Positions 45,202 to 53,449 of a stretch of 64,000 nucleotides of DNA are shown piece after piece (position 1 is the stretch's first letter; the number at the start of each line of letters is the position of its first letter). Source of the stretch: Oscillospiraceae bacterium (lineage in GTDB: Bacteria; Bacillota; Clostridia; Oscillospirales; Ruminococcaceae); contig JAFUNR010000003.1 of NCBI GenBank assembly GCA_017472965.1, positions 18,218 to 82,217 on the forward strand. The letters are read 5' to 3'. The position numbers were made by a program, and so were the translations under genes. The notes under the pieces were generated by a model that searched no databases, was not told the DNA's origin, and worked only from the letters and a program-made list of their open reading frames with translations.

Positions 45202-45834
45202 TCAGGAAAAGAATGTCTCTGCTATATCCGCACAGGCAGCTGCATCCTCGGCATAGGCATCCGCCCCGATGAAATCACAGCTGGCCTGACTCATGGCCGT
45301 ACCGCCGACTATGATCTTCACCTCGTCGCGGATGCCGCGTCGGACAGCCTCCTCCACAATAAACTTTGTTTCCACCGCCACGACGGTCAGCATTGCGGAA
45401 CAGCAAATCAGACATGCGCGATGCCGGATGGCCGCATCCACAAACGTCTCTGCGCCGACATTGACCCCGAGGTCGATCACCTTGAAGCCTTTGCGCATCA
45501 GCATGATCTCAACGAGCTTTATACCAATATCGTGCAGGTCCCCTTTTACTGCGCCGCATACCGCAACGCCCTTGTCCTCTGTGCTGTCGTGCGTCAGATA
45601 CGGCTTCAGAATATCCAGCCCTGCATTCACACAACGGGCTGCCATAAGAACATCCGCCAGAAACACTTCTTTTTTTCTGAATTTCTCGCCAACTACGCCA
45701 ATTGCCTCCAGCAGGCCCTCGCTCACAAGAGTTTCCGCATGCAGCCCGCTGTCCATACCCTTCTGCAGCTGCTCTTCCAGCACTTCGATTCGACCAAGCC
45801 GAACGGTTTCGATCAGATCATCCATCCGAAACAT
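45202..45834 (-). CDS. corrinoid (B12-binding) protein of a methyltransferase system
   Basis: A 210-residue protein. Residues 1-85 form the helical cap (methionine-synthase B12-binding domain 1) and the rest a Rossmann B12-binding domain with the cobalt-ligating motif D-L-H-D-I-G and His101, then G-V-N-V near 120 and G-G-T-A-M-S near 180. Such proteins shuttle methyl groups between a substrate methyltransferase and a tetrahydrofolate methyltransferase. Neither partner is encoded in this window. The ATG at 45834 has AAGGAGG eight bases upstream. It sits in the arabinosidase cluster, 67 bases after a GH51 gene; a role in removing methyl groups from glycan substituents is speculative. Confidence 0.93.
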   Translation of the reverse strand: MFRMDDLIETVRLGRIEVLEEQLQKGMDSGLHAETLVSEGLLEAIGVVGEKFRKKEVFLADVLMAARCVNAGLDILKPYLTHDSTEDKGVAVCGAVKGDLHDIGIKLVEIMLMRKGFKVIDLGVNVGAETFVDAAIRHRACLICCSAMLTVVAVETKFIVEEAVRRGIRDEVKIIVGGTAMSQASCDFIGADAYAEDAAACADIAETFFS

Positions 45835-45901
45835 CGCGAGTTCCTCCTTTCCATTGCAGCAATGCATCAATGCTTTTGCAGCATTCAGTCAGCCGACATT
45901 A

Positions 45902-47680
45902 TCAGATTTTCTCCAGCGAGAGGTACAGCACACTGTGGCCGGAAACCACCGGCTGCGCCACCTCTTCCACCGTGAAATCGTTATACTCAAATCCATATTC
46001 GCCCGTCCGGACTTCCACAGCCGACAGCACGCGGTATCCATCCGGCACCACAAGACAGGGTATCCCCCTGCGGTTGACCACGGAAACAAAGCAGCGATTC
46101 CCGTCATGGGCAGTACACAGAATATCCAGATCCTGTGTTTCACAGGCGCATTCAACAATGGTTCCATCCGTGTGAGATTTCATCAGACGGAACATCTCGC
46201 CGGAGCTTTCCATCCGGGTTTCCGCACCGCGAACGGTGATCATTCCCTCGTTGACCGGCAGGAAGAATTCTGAACGGACGATATTGTACTTTTCGCCGCT
46301 CTTTGCCAGAAAATGGAACTGCAGCGCATTGGAAAACAGCATGGCATTGCTGGAATCATAACCCCAGGAGTAGTTCCATTCATCGGCGCAGATACCGATG
46401 TGGGGGAAGATCTTCGGCATCAGGTCATACTTATAGAAATTCAGGCCCATGGATTCGCCGTCGATAAAGATATTCTCTACCATTTCGGCCGTTGCCATAC
46501 CATTGTGGCCCTGCGAAGCATCCGGCAGAATACCAATGTAATCGTGGAAGGAGGCATACTCGTATTTGCAGTCCAGATGGGCCATGAAATCATAGTTCCA
46601 CTGTTTATAGGCATCCGCCCATGTCAGGCCGATGACGGTATGGATGGAGGGATCTGCCTGACGCATCGCATTCGTCAGCTCGTTGGTGCGCAGGGCAGCC
46701 GCGGCACCGCTCGCCCTGTATTCCATGCCGTAGGCATCGCCGAAGAAATAGGCTTCGTTACCGATAAACCACAGCGGGATATGGAACGCATCATAGCCCA
46801 GCGCCTGCCGTCTGGCACCGTACTCGGTATCGGCGCTGCCGTTGCAGTATTCCACCAGACGGCGGGCATCCTCGCCGTCTGAAAGCAGCAGGCTGACGGT
46901 ATACTCCGGCTGGGCGCCGATCTCGTGACACAGCATCATGAATTCGTTCAGACCGATATCCAGCGGATCCTGATCATAGCTGTCGCGGAACAGGAACCAT
47001 GATTTGATGGAGCCGTCTGCAGGCACGCGGAATTCCCGGGCTTTCAGGCTTTCCTTCCAGTCAAAATGATCCGCCGCACAGCCGCCGGGGAACCGCAGCG
47101 AGGTAGGGGCAAGCTTCTTCAACAGTGCGACCACATCACTGCGCATACCGTAGAAATGATCGGTGGGCAGCAGCGAAAGCTCAAACACCGCCACATCGCC
47201 CTGTGCGCACACGCGAAAGGTTCCGTTATCCAGATCTATGCCGTCAAAGACAAATGCCAACTCGGTACAGGCATTTTCATCCATTGCCACGGCAAAGGTC
47301 TTTTCCAGACCGGAAACACCGAAGGTCACCGCCGCATTTTCGGAATAAGCCTTTACCCACAGCTTTGCTTCATAGCTTTTGCCGGCGCGCAGCGCGATGA
47401 CCTCGGAGGTCTGCTCCATAGTGCCGCTGTGCAGGATTACAAAATTGCTGCCGCACAGGCTGCGCTCAGGCTGATCTGTCACACGCGCAAAGCTGCGGCA
47501 GTTCCAGCCGGCAGGCTCTTCGCTGCCGGTGAACAGCTTGCGGTTATTCAGCATCTCCGCCGAAAGGCCTCCGTAGTAAGCCCGGCGGGTGATCTCGGCG
47601 TTCACGCCGAAGATCATATTCTGAAACGGTCCTTTCGTCTTACCGGTTTCTGGTCTGATGTGTACAGTCCTTGTTTCCAT
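45902..47680 (-). CDS. GH51 alpha-L-arabinofuranosidase-like protein (paralogue A)
   Basis: A 592-residue cytoplasmic enzyme. The barrel has R-F-P-G-G-C-A-A-D-H-F-D-W near residue 195, the acid/base Glu309 in W-F-I-G-N-E and the nucleophile Glu434 in A-D-E-W-N-Y; a C-terminal beta domain closes it. It aligns end to end with the next gene upstream (47806-49590) and shares long identical DNA tracts with it, so the two are tandem duplicates. The ribosome site is modest (GGGTGAG). It should release arabinose from imported oligosaccharides. It is followed by the corrinoid protein gene. Confidence 0.9.
   Translation of the reverse strand: METRTVHIRPETGKTKGPFQNMIFGVNAEITRRAYYGGLSAEMLNNRKLFTGSEEPAGWNCRSFARVTDQPERSLCGSNFVILHSGTMEQTSEVIALRAGKSYEAKLWVKAYSENAAVTFGVSGLEKTFAVAMDENACTELAFVFDGIDLDNGTFRVCAQGDVAVFELSLLPTDHFYGMRSDVVALLKKLAPTSLRFPGGCAADHFDWKESLKAREFRVPADGSIKSWFLFRDSYDQDPLDIGLNEFMMLCHEIGAQPEYTVSLLLSDGEDARRLVEYCNGSADTEYGARRQALGYDAFHIPLWFIGNEAYFFGDAYGMEYRASGAAAALRTNELTNAMRQADPSIHTVIGLTWADAYKQWNYDFMAHLDCKYEYASFHDYIGILPDASQGHNGMATAEMVENIFIDGESMGLNFYKYDLMPKIFPHIGICADEWNYSWGYDSSNAMLFSNALQFHFLAKSGEKYNIVRSEFFLPVNEGMITVRGAETRMESSGEMFRLMKSHTDGTIVECACETQDLDILCTAHDGNRCFVSVVNRRGIPCLVVPDGYRVLSAVEVRTGEYGFEYNDFTVEEVAQPVVSGHSVLYLSLEKI
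46824..46873. repeat. 50-bp tract identical to 48710-48759
   Basis: Fifty consecutive bases match 48710-48759 exactly, inside the two GH51 paralogues. Neighbouring stretches differ at many codon third positions. Confidence 0.95.
47529..47611. repeat. 83-bp tract identical to 49415-49497
   Basis: Eighty-three consecutive bases match 49415-49497 exactly, near the 5' ends of the two GH51 paralogues; after two differing bases a further 16 agree. Confidence 0.95.
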
Positions 47681-47805
47681 ATTTTCTCACCCTGCTCATT
47701 CCGGGCAACCCTTTCCTCCGCTGCTTCTGCAGCATTTTTTCAGCAGCCTTCACGGTAATTCCCAATTACTTTTTCGTGCAGACTCCGGCCAGACCGGATC
47801 CTTCT

Positions 47806-49590
47806 TCATTCCTTTTCCAGAGAAAGGAACAGCACGCTGTGTCCGTCAACCACAGGCTCACAGAGCTCCTCCAGCGCAAAATCATTGTTGGTAAAGCTGT
47901 ATTCGGCGGTACGGAGCGTCACAGCCGAAACCACGCGGTAGCCTTCCGGAATCACCAGACAGGGCGCGCTTCTGCGGTTGACCACCGACATAAAGCAGCG
48001 TCCTTCCTCATGCTCCGTACACAGGATATCCAGATCCTTCGTTTCGCAGGCACACTCAATAACTGTGCCGTCCGTGTGGGGCTTCAGCAGGCGGAAAAGC
48101 TCGCCGCTGCTCTCCATTTTGACATCAGCGCCGTGAACGGTGATCATACCCTCATTGACAGGCAGGAAGAACTGCGCCCGTGCGATGTGGTATTTTTCAT
48201 AGGTTTTGGCGAAAAGATGGAACTGCAGCGCATTGGAAAAGAGCATGGCGTTGCTGGAATCGTTGCCCCACGCGTAGTTCCATTCATCCGCACACAGCTT
48301 GATGCCCGCAAAATACTCCGGCGAACGGTAGGTGCTGAAGAAATCAAGGTTGGCGGCACGCCCGTTGATAAAGAGCTCCTCCAATTTGCCCGGTGTCTCC
48401 TCTGTGGGCGGCACCTGTGTATCGCCCAACAGCAGGAAATCCGTATATTCATGGTAGGACATATACTCATGGACGCAGTCCAGATTGTCGTAAAGATCAT
48501 CCATCCATTTCCGACCGCCGCCGGTGGAAATGACCGTGGCGATGGTGGGATCGGCGGTGCGCATGGCATTGATCAGCTCACTGGTGCGCTGTCCGGCCAG
48601 AGCGCCGCTCTCCCGGTACTGCTCACCAAAGCCGACAACCTCGTTGCCGATGTACCACAGCTTGATATTGAAGGGCTCAAAGCCCAGCGCCTGCCGTTTG
48701 GCGCCGTATTCGGTATCGGCGCTGCCGTTGCAGTATTCCACCAGACGGCGGGCATCCTCACCGTCGGAAAGCAGCACGCTGACGGTGAATTCCGGCTCGG
48801 CTCCCAGCTCGCGGCACAGCATGGCAAATTCGTTCAGAGCGATATCCGTAGGGTCCTGATCGCAGCTGTTGCGGAAAAGAAACCATGATTTGGTTCTGCC
48901 GTCCATCGGGGTACGGAATTCCCGGGATTTCAGGCTGTCCTCCCACGGGAAATGATCCGCCGCACAGCCGCCGGGATAGCGGATGGAGGTGGGCCCGATT
49001 CGCTTGAGACAATCGATCACATCCCGGCGCATACCGTAGAAATGGTCGTCCGGCAGCAGGGAAACCTCAAAAACCTCCAGTTCACCGTCGGTTTTCAGGG
49101 TAAAGGTGCCGTTATCTACATCCGCACCCGCAAACGAAAAGCTCAGTGCACGGTAGGGTGCATCATCCGGCTCCACCGTGAAGGTCTTTTCCATGCCTGC
49201 AGCGCCAAAGGTAACACTGACGGTATCCATGGGTGCTTTGACCCATGCGGCGGCGGTATAGGTTTTGCCGCTGCGCAGGGCAATGACCTCAGAGGTCTGT
49301 GCCATGCTGCCGCCATGCAGCACAGCGAAGTTGCTGTTGCACAGGCTGCGGTGGCGGGCACCCGTCACAAAGGTGCAGCCGGTGCACTCCCAGCCGGCGG
49401 GGGCGGTATCGCCCGTGAACAGCTTGCGGTTATTCAGCATCTCCGCCGAAAGGCCTCCGTAGTAAGCCCGGCGGGTGATCTCGGCGTTCACGCCGAAAAG
49501 CATATTCTGAAACGGTGTGCCGCCCTTTTCGGGCTGCGGCCGGACGGCAATACGGCGGATTCCTTGTTCCTGACACACGGCGTTTTGCAT
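47806..49590 (-). CDS. GH51 alpha-L-arabinofuranosidase-like protein (paralogue B)
   Basis: A 594-residue cytoplasmic enzyme of the same build as the following gene. R-Y-P-G-G-C-A-A-D-H-F-P-W lies near residue 195, the acid/base is Glu317 in W-Y-I-G-N-E, and the nucleophile is Glu436 in A-D-E-W-N-Y. Differences from paralogue A concentrate around residues 310-400 (loops bordering the active site), which suggests a different linkage or side chain preference. GGGGGA lies six bases before the ATG. It begins 62 bases after the large GH51 gene and ends 125 bases before paralogue A. Confidence 0.9.
   Translation of the reverse strand: MQNAVCQEQGIRRIAVRPQPEKGGTPFQNMLFGVNAEITRRAYYGGLSAEMLNNRKLFTGDTAPAGWECTGCTFVTGARHRSLCNSNFAVLHGGSMAQTSEVIALRSGKTYTAAAWVKAPMDTVSVTFGAAGMEKTFTVEPDDAPYRALSFSFAGADVDNGTFTLKTDGELEVFEVSLLPDDHFYGMRRDVIDCLKRIGPTSIRYPGGCAADHFPWEDSLKSREFRTPMDGRTKSWFLFRNSCDQDPTDIALNEFAMLCRELGAEPEFTVSVLLSDGEDARRLVEYCNGSADTEYGAKRQALGFEPFNIKLWYIGNEVVGFGEQYRESGALAGQRTSELINAMRTADPTIATVISTGGGRKWMDDLYDNLDCVHEYMSYHEYTDFLLLGDTQVPPTEETPGKLEELFINGRAANLDFFSTYRSPEYFAGIKLCADEWNYAWGNDSSNAMLFSNALQFHLFAKTYEKYHIARAQFFLPVNEGMITVHGADVKMESSGELFRLLKPHTDGTVIECACETKDLDILCTEHEEGRCFMSVVNRRSAPCLVIPEGYRVVSAVTLRTAEYSFTNNDFALEELCEPVVDGHSVLFLSLEKE
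48710..48759. repeat. 50-bp tract identical to 46824-46873
   Basis: Second copy of the 50-base identical tract in the GH51 paralogues. Confidence 0.95.
49415..49497. repeat. 83-bp tract identical to 47529-47611
   Basis: Second copy of the 83-base identical tract in the GH51 paralogues. Confidence 0.95.
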
Positions 49591-49652
49591 ATGTATTCCC
49601 CCACAGATTTGTATTTACATTTTATGACAGGATCGATTGCAGAGTCTGCAGC

Positions 49653-51755
49653 TTACGGCGTGACAATGATCTCGGCAAAAGAATGCCCCGGCACCTGCAC
49701 GGTCACCGTTTTTCCCCCGGCATCCAACTCCGCCTCATAAGCAAGGCGCTTGATGCGCTCGGGATCGGCCTGCGTATTCATATCCAGCAGGTCGTGGGCA
49801 TACACACAGTTGACCTTTGCACGGCGGAACGCTCTGCCCAGCTTCTGCAGGTCAAAGGTGACCTGCTGCCGGCCTTCCTCCAGACGGAACACATACAACA
49901 CCAGCGAACGGCGGTCGGCATCCCACGCGGCCTGCACCTGGAACGGTGCCATCAGCTGCGGGGTGTAATCCTCGATCTCCAGAACCCATGCGGCCGGGGA
50001 TGCCGCCATCAGGCCCATAGCCTTGCCGGCGGCAGTCACATAGACTCCCTCCTTCGGGGTATCGATCACATTCTGGGAATGGGTATTGGCCAGATTGTTG
50101 AAATTGACAAAAAGCACATCCCCGCCCTCGCGCTGCCACAGCATCAGCTGACGGAACACATTCATCACCTGACGCCATTTACTGAAGCGATGGCTCTTGT
50201 AACGGAAAGGATCCTCATCCGCAATACCCCAGTCAAAACTGTCGTGCCTGAAGATGAACAGGTTATCCGAAAGCCACTCGGTGTTGCAGTAGCGGATCTG
50301 GGTGCCGTGGGCGGCGTTGTAGGCGCGCATGATGCGCAGCTTGTGACTCATCTCCACCGGATCCACCGCGCGGTCGGCGAAAAAGTCGATGTACTCGCCG
50401 GCAATATCCAGCATGCGTCCCAGAGAACCGCTGAAGGGATCGCTGTCATCCAGCCCTTTGCCATCACCGAAGGCATAGGTGATCATACCGATCTTGATGG
50501 TGGGATCCACCGCCTTCATCGCCTGCGAATATACCTTCACCGCCTCGGCATAGCCCTCGGGCGAATACCAGCGGCAGGCCTCATTATCGATCTCCCAGAA
50601 CTGTACGCCGAAAGGCTCCTTGCGGCCGTGTACGGCACGCAGCGCACCCATAGGATGGGATTCATCCGCATTCATATAGGCCACCCAATCTGCGGCAAGC
50701 GCTGCACCGGCATGCAGATCGGTGAACTGCGGAAAAGCAAAGCGGGGATTATCCGCTTTCAGGTAATTTTCCTTGTCGGGATGGAACAGGTTGACGCAGA
50801 TCATCTGCTGCGCGCCAAGAGCAGCGCAGAAATTGCCCAGCTCCATGCAGCCCACATTGTTGTTCTGGAAACCGCCCCAGAAATAGGATTCGGTAGGCTT
50901 GCGCTGCTCCATCGGGCCAATGGCATCCCGCCAGTCATAGAAGGAAGCAAAGCAGCCGCCCGGCCAGCGGATCACACGGGGCGCGACCTCACGCAGAGCC
51001 TCGATCACCTCCGGCCGCCAGCCGCAGCAGGTCTCGGCGGGCATCAGGCTGAAGCAATCGCATTCGATCTCGCCGCCCTCCACCCAGACCGCCAGCATGG
51101 CGCGTCCGTCCTGTGCGGCGGTAAAGCTGTACTCATATTTACGGAACTCCGTATCCTGTGCAGACAGTTCAAAGGAGAAAGAATCCTGCATTTCATTAAA
51201 GATACCATCCCGGTGCAGCGCTGCCGTAATGCGCACAGGCTCTTGCGAAACGCTGCGGAACCAACCGGAAAAACGGTATTCCGCACCTTTTTTCAGCTGC
51301 TTGCCCCGCTGCGCCATGCCGCCCTGCCGGCTGCCGGTATTGCATACGCGCATACAATGGCTGCCGTGGATGCCGCCCTCCACCAGACGGATGGATGCAT
51401 CCGCATAGGGGGTCGTTTCCACCACAAAGGTGGAATCGTCCTCCACAAGATAGGTCTCCACATCGTTGGGCGCGGCAAACCATGCATTATGCTCATAGCC
51501 GGAATGATACCAGTCAAATTTGCGCCAGTCCTTTTCGTAGGTGCTGCCGTCCTTTTCACCGGTGAGCAGATCAAACCATTCCTTGTTGATGCCATGGTAG
51601 GGTGCAAACTTTTCAAAGCTGCCGTTGAAGAGCAGCTCTCCCCACATGGGTTCCGTCTGCAGGCCATAGCCCAGCTCGATAAAGTTGCCGCACAGCAGCG
51701 GGCTGACCGCGCGCGCATTGAGCTCCCTGTCTGTCAGGCGGTACACAGTCTGCAT
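49653..51755 (-). CDS. GH51 alpha-L-arabinofuranosidase, long form with CBM-like insert
   Basis: A 700-residue enzyme, longer than the usual 500 or so because a beta-rich carbohydrate-binding-like segment (about residues 70-240) precedes the barrel. R-W-P-G-G-C-F-A-S-F-Y-D-W-R-D-A-I-G-P lies near 280, the acid/base is Glu392 in E-I-D-N-E and the nucleophile Glu493 in N-T-E-W. No signal peptide is seen. The ATG at 51755 has GAGGAGG ten bases upstream. It leads the arabinosidase cluster, probably from the promoter at 51859-51888, and is the more classical GH51 member of the three. Confidence 0.93.
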   Translation of the reverse strand: MQTVYRLTDRELNARAVSPLLCGNFIELGYGLQTEPMWGELLFNGSFEKFAPYHGINKEWFDLLTGEKDGSTYEKDWRKFDWYHSGYEHNAWFAAPNDVETYLVEDDSTFVVETTPYADASIRLVEGGIHGSHCMRVCNTGSRQGGMAQRGKQLKKGAEYRFSGWFRSVSQEPVRITAALHRDGIFNEMQDSFSFELSAQDTEFRKYEYSFTAAQDGRAMLAVWVEGGEIECDCFSLMPAETCCGWRPEVIEALREVAPRVIRWPGGCFASFYDWRDAIGPMEQRKPTESYFWGGFQNNNVGCMELGNFCAALGAQQMICVNLFHPDKENYLKADNPRFAFPQFTDLHAGAALAADWVAYMNADESHPMGALRAVHGRKEPFGVQFWEIDNEACRWYSPEGYAEAVKVYSQAMKAVDPTIKIGMITYAFGDGKGLDDSDPFSGSLGRMLDIAGEYIDFFADRAVDPVEMSHKLRIMRAYNAAHGTQIRYCNTEWLSDNLFIFRHDSFDWGIADEDPFRYKSHRFSKWRQVMNVFRQLMLWQREGGDVLFVNFNNLANTHSQNVIDTPKEGVYVTAAGKAMGLMAASPAAWVLEIEDYTPQLMAPFQVQAAWDADRRSLVLYVFRLEEGRQQVTFDLQKLGRAFRRAKVNCVYAHDLLDMNTQADPERIKRLAYEAELDAGGKTVTVQVPGHSFAEIIVTP

Positions 51756-51858
51756 AAGGCATTGCCTCCTCAATATATGCTTTTTCCTGTACTTTTCCGG
51801 TTGAAGTGCCGCCCGCCGGTCACAGACTTCCGGTTGCCGGCACTTTACTTGCAATTTG

Positions 51859-51888
51859 ATTTTAACACCGCACATCCCATGCGGACAA
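51859..51888 (-). promoter_or_regulatory. candidate promoter of the arabinosidase cluster
   Basis: Minus strand TTGTCC (51888-51883), 18-base spacer, TAAAAT (51864-51859). It would give a leader of about 95 bases before the GH51 ATG. Confidence 0.5.
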
Positions 51889-52063
51889 TATCACTTTATG
51901 CGCACCAGCTAACCTTTTCTGCTTATTTTCCCCCGCCGCTTTGCCATGCTGCCCCCTCCGGTCCCGTCCGCAATATTTCCAAATCGGACCTCATCCGAAA
52001 AAACAGCGGATGGATTGCAGAATTTGTTAATTGAACAACAGCAAATATCATTGCCGACAGAAA

Positions 52064-52100
52064 ATGAACATGCTATCATAAAAACGAAAGCATTGTTCAT
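52064..52100. promoter_or_regulatory. inverted repeat, candidate operator
   Basis: ATGAACATGC (52064-52073) and GCATTGTTCAT (52090-52100) form an inverted repeat with one extra base, centred on the -10 box of the plus-strand promoter candidate. A second small palindrome, TTGTT and AACAA, lies at 52024-52038. Confidence 0.45.
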
Positions 52101-52235
52101 GCGGATCACCGGGCGATACTTTTTCCGCCGCCGATCCACCGCCTGCTGCCGAAAAGGGACCGGCAGCAGGCAGCATGTCCAACTGTCTTTCCTCCTGAAA
52201 AAAGGTCTGCACCGGAAAAGGTGCAGACCTTTTTT
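52087..52235 (+). ncRNA. candidate small RNA between the AraC gene and the arabinosidase cluster
   Basis: Plus strand TTGCCG (52051-52056), 17 bases and an extended TGC-TATCAT (52074-52079) could start a transcript near 52087. It would carry three stem-loops: GGATC with GATCC (52103-52137), GCCTGCTGCCG with CGGCAGCAGGC (52141-52171), and a terminator GGTCTGCACC with GGTGCAGACC (52204-52229) followed by six T. No protein is encoded. The last hairpin also ends the AraC gene on the other strand, so a purely terminator role is the alternative. Confidence 0.4.
52198..52235. terminator. strong bidirectional terminator
   Basis: AAAAAA, a ten-base stem GGTCTGCACC (52204-52213) with GGTGCAGACC (52220-52229), then TTTTTT. 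It overlaps the stop codon of the AraC gene on the minus strand. Confidence 0.92.
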
Positions 52236-53110
52236 CAGTCCGGCGGCAATTCCAAAGCCGGCTCTTCCCACAGAGGTTCCTCCTCAGACCGTACCGGATG
52301 CCGCCACAGTTCTTTCGTTTCAAATACAGGATACTTGTTGTCCAGCCGGCTGCGGTACTCCGTGGGTGTAAGACCGGTCTCCGCCTTGAACATCCGCATG
52401 AAATGAATATCACTGTTGTAGCCGCACATTCTGGCGACCTCCGCCACGGAATGTTCCGAAACAAGCAGTGCCTTTGCACGCAGGATACGCGCCGCAGTCA
52501 CATCTTTTTTCAGGCTGCAGCCAAAATACGCTTTATATTTATGTTGAAAATGTGATACGCTGATGGAAAACCTCTGTGCCAGATCCTCCACATACCACGC
52601 TTCTTCCGGGTGTGCCTGAATCAGCGCCCGCAGGTTGTACAGATTTTGCTTCAACGGCGGGTTGGAGGATCTGCTGATCAGCCACATATCGGAAAGCTTG
52701 TACAGCAGCAGCTGCAGATACAGCAGCGCCGCCTGCTGGGAATTGGGCAGGCCGGATTCCCGTTCGCGGCACATTTTACAGATGATCGAAGAAAGTTCCG
52801 GTGCATTTTCCAGTTCCAGCAGCTGATCGTAGGGCAGATTCAGCGATTCCAGCCACGGCAGCTCCTCATCGTCCACATCAAAATGCACCCAGTCGTTGAG
52901 CCATCCATCACCGGAGGCCGCCACAAAATGCAGCGATCCTTTTTTGACCAGCAGAACTGTATTCGCCGGAGCCTCCACGATCTTGCCGTTCAGAAAGACA
53001 AAAAACGGCGCGCCGGCCACGGTCAGCCAGTAATCGCCCGAACCGAACGGTCGGGAAAAGTTGAAGCCCTTGGGATGGCGGAACTGATACCCGCAACGGT
53101 TGATTTTCAT
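52235..53110 (-). CDS. AraC family transcriptional regulator
   Basis: A 291-residue regulator. The N-terminal half is a cupin-like sensor (G-S-G-D-Y-W-L-T-V, F-V-F-L-N-G, V-L-L-V-K-K-G-S-L-H-F). The DNA-binding half has W-Y-V-E-D-L-A-Q-R-F-S-I-S-V-S-H-F near residue 175 and S-V-A-E-V-A-R-M-C-G-Y-N-S-D-I-H-F near 225, ending in G-L-T-P-T-E-Y-R. After that comes an acidic, Pro-rich tail of about 35 residues that most AraC proteins lack. GGAAAGGG lies nine bases before the ATG. Its promoter interlocks with that of the solute-binding protein gene, and the arabinosidase cluster lies downstream, so it is the likely controller of both. Confidence 0.93.
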   Translation of the reverse strand: MKINRCGYQFRHPKGFNFSRPFGSGDYWLTVAGAPFFVFLNGKIVEAPANTVLLVKKGSLHFVAASGDGWLNDWVHFDVDDEELPWLESLNLPYDQLLELENAPELSSIICKMCRERESGLPNSQQAALLYLQLLLYKLSDMWLISRSSNPPLKQNLYNLRALIQAHPEEAWYVEDLAQRFSISVSHFQHKYKAYFGCSLKKDVTAARILRAKALLVSEHSVAEVARMCGYNSDIHFMRMFKAETGLTPTEYRSRLDNKYPVFETKELWRHPVRSEEEPLWEEPALELPPD

Positions 53111-53229
53111 AGCAATACGCCCTTTCCTGTACAGTATACCCCTGTTGCAAAAAATTCTGCCCGGCCGTATATGCAGCCTTCTTCCTCCGCTTTATCCGGA
53201 GAAATTGCAGAAAATGTAAGTTCATTAAC

Positions 53230-53258
53230 AGTATAAGCTATTGCACACCCATTGTCAA
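53230..53258 (-). promoter_or_regulatory. promoter of the AraC gene
   Basis: Minus strand TTGACA (53258-53253), 17-base spacer, TATACT (53235-53230), giving a leader of about 110 bases. Confidence 0.8.
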
Positions 53259-53269
53259 TGCGCTAGAAT
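53241..53269 (+). promoter_or_regulatory. promoter of the solute-binding protein gene
   Basis: TTGCAC (53241-53246), 17-base spacer, TAGAAT (53264-53269). Its -35 box lies inside the spacer of the AraC promoter, and that promoter's -35 box lies inside this spacer. A TGCACA site overlaps the -35 box. Confidence 0.75.
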
Positions 53270-53292
53270 TATTTTACCAAAAAAAAAAAAAA

Positions 53293-53307
53293 TGTGCATT
53301 CTGCACA
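53293..53307. promoter_or_regulatory. TGTGCA-N3-TGCACA palindrome, candidate operator
   Basis: TGTGCA (53293-53298) and TGCACA (53302-53307) form a perfect palindrome just after the predicted start of the solute-binding protein transcript. Single TGCACA copies lie at 53242-53247 and 53377-53382. Confidence 0.5.
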
Positions 53308-53449
53308 ATTCACCCTTCGGATTGCCTGGGACTACCGCAGTGCATTTCAGGCGCAAAAGCTCTTTTTACAGGTTTATGCACATTTTTTGACGGTGATGAC
53401 AGTTTTCAAATGCTGTTAATCATAAAATTTTATAGGAGGAAACTATAGC

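Larger units (their letters stand above)
51756..52234. other. intergenic region upstream of the arabinosidase cluster
   Basis: This 479-base gap holds the cluster promoter (51859-51888), an inverted repeat (52064-52100), a possible plus-strand small RNA (52087-52235) and the AraC terminator. No convincing protein gene is seen. Confidence 0.7.
53111..53449. other. regulatory region between AraC gene and solute-binding protein gene
   Basis: This 339-base gap holds interlocked divergent promoters (53230-53269), four copies of TGCACA or its complement TGTGCA (53242, 53293, 53302, 53377), a run of 14 A (53279-53292) and an untranslated leader of about 170 bases before 53450. No gene is seen. Confidence 0.75.

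Noticed and set aside
45835-45901. Cobalamin riboswitch before the corrinoid protein gene
   Set aside because: The gap is only 67 bases and lacks a B12-box-like sequence.
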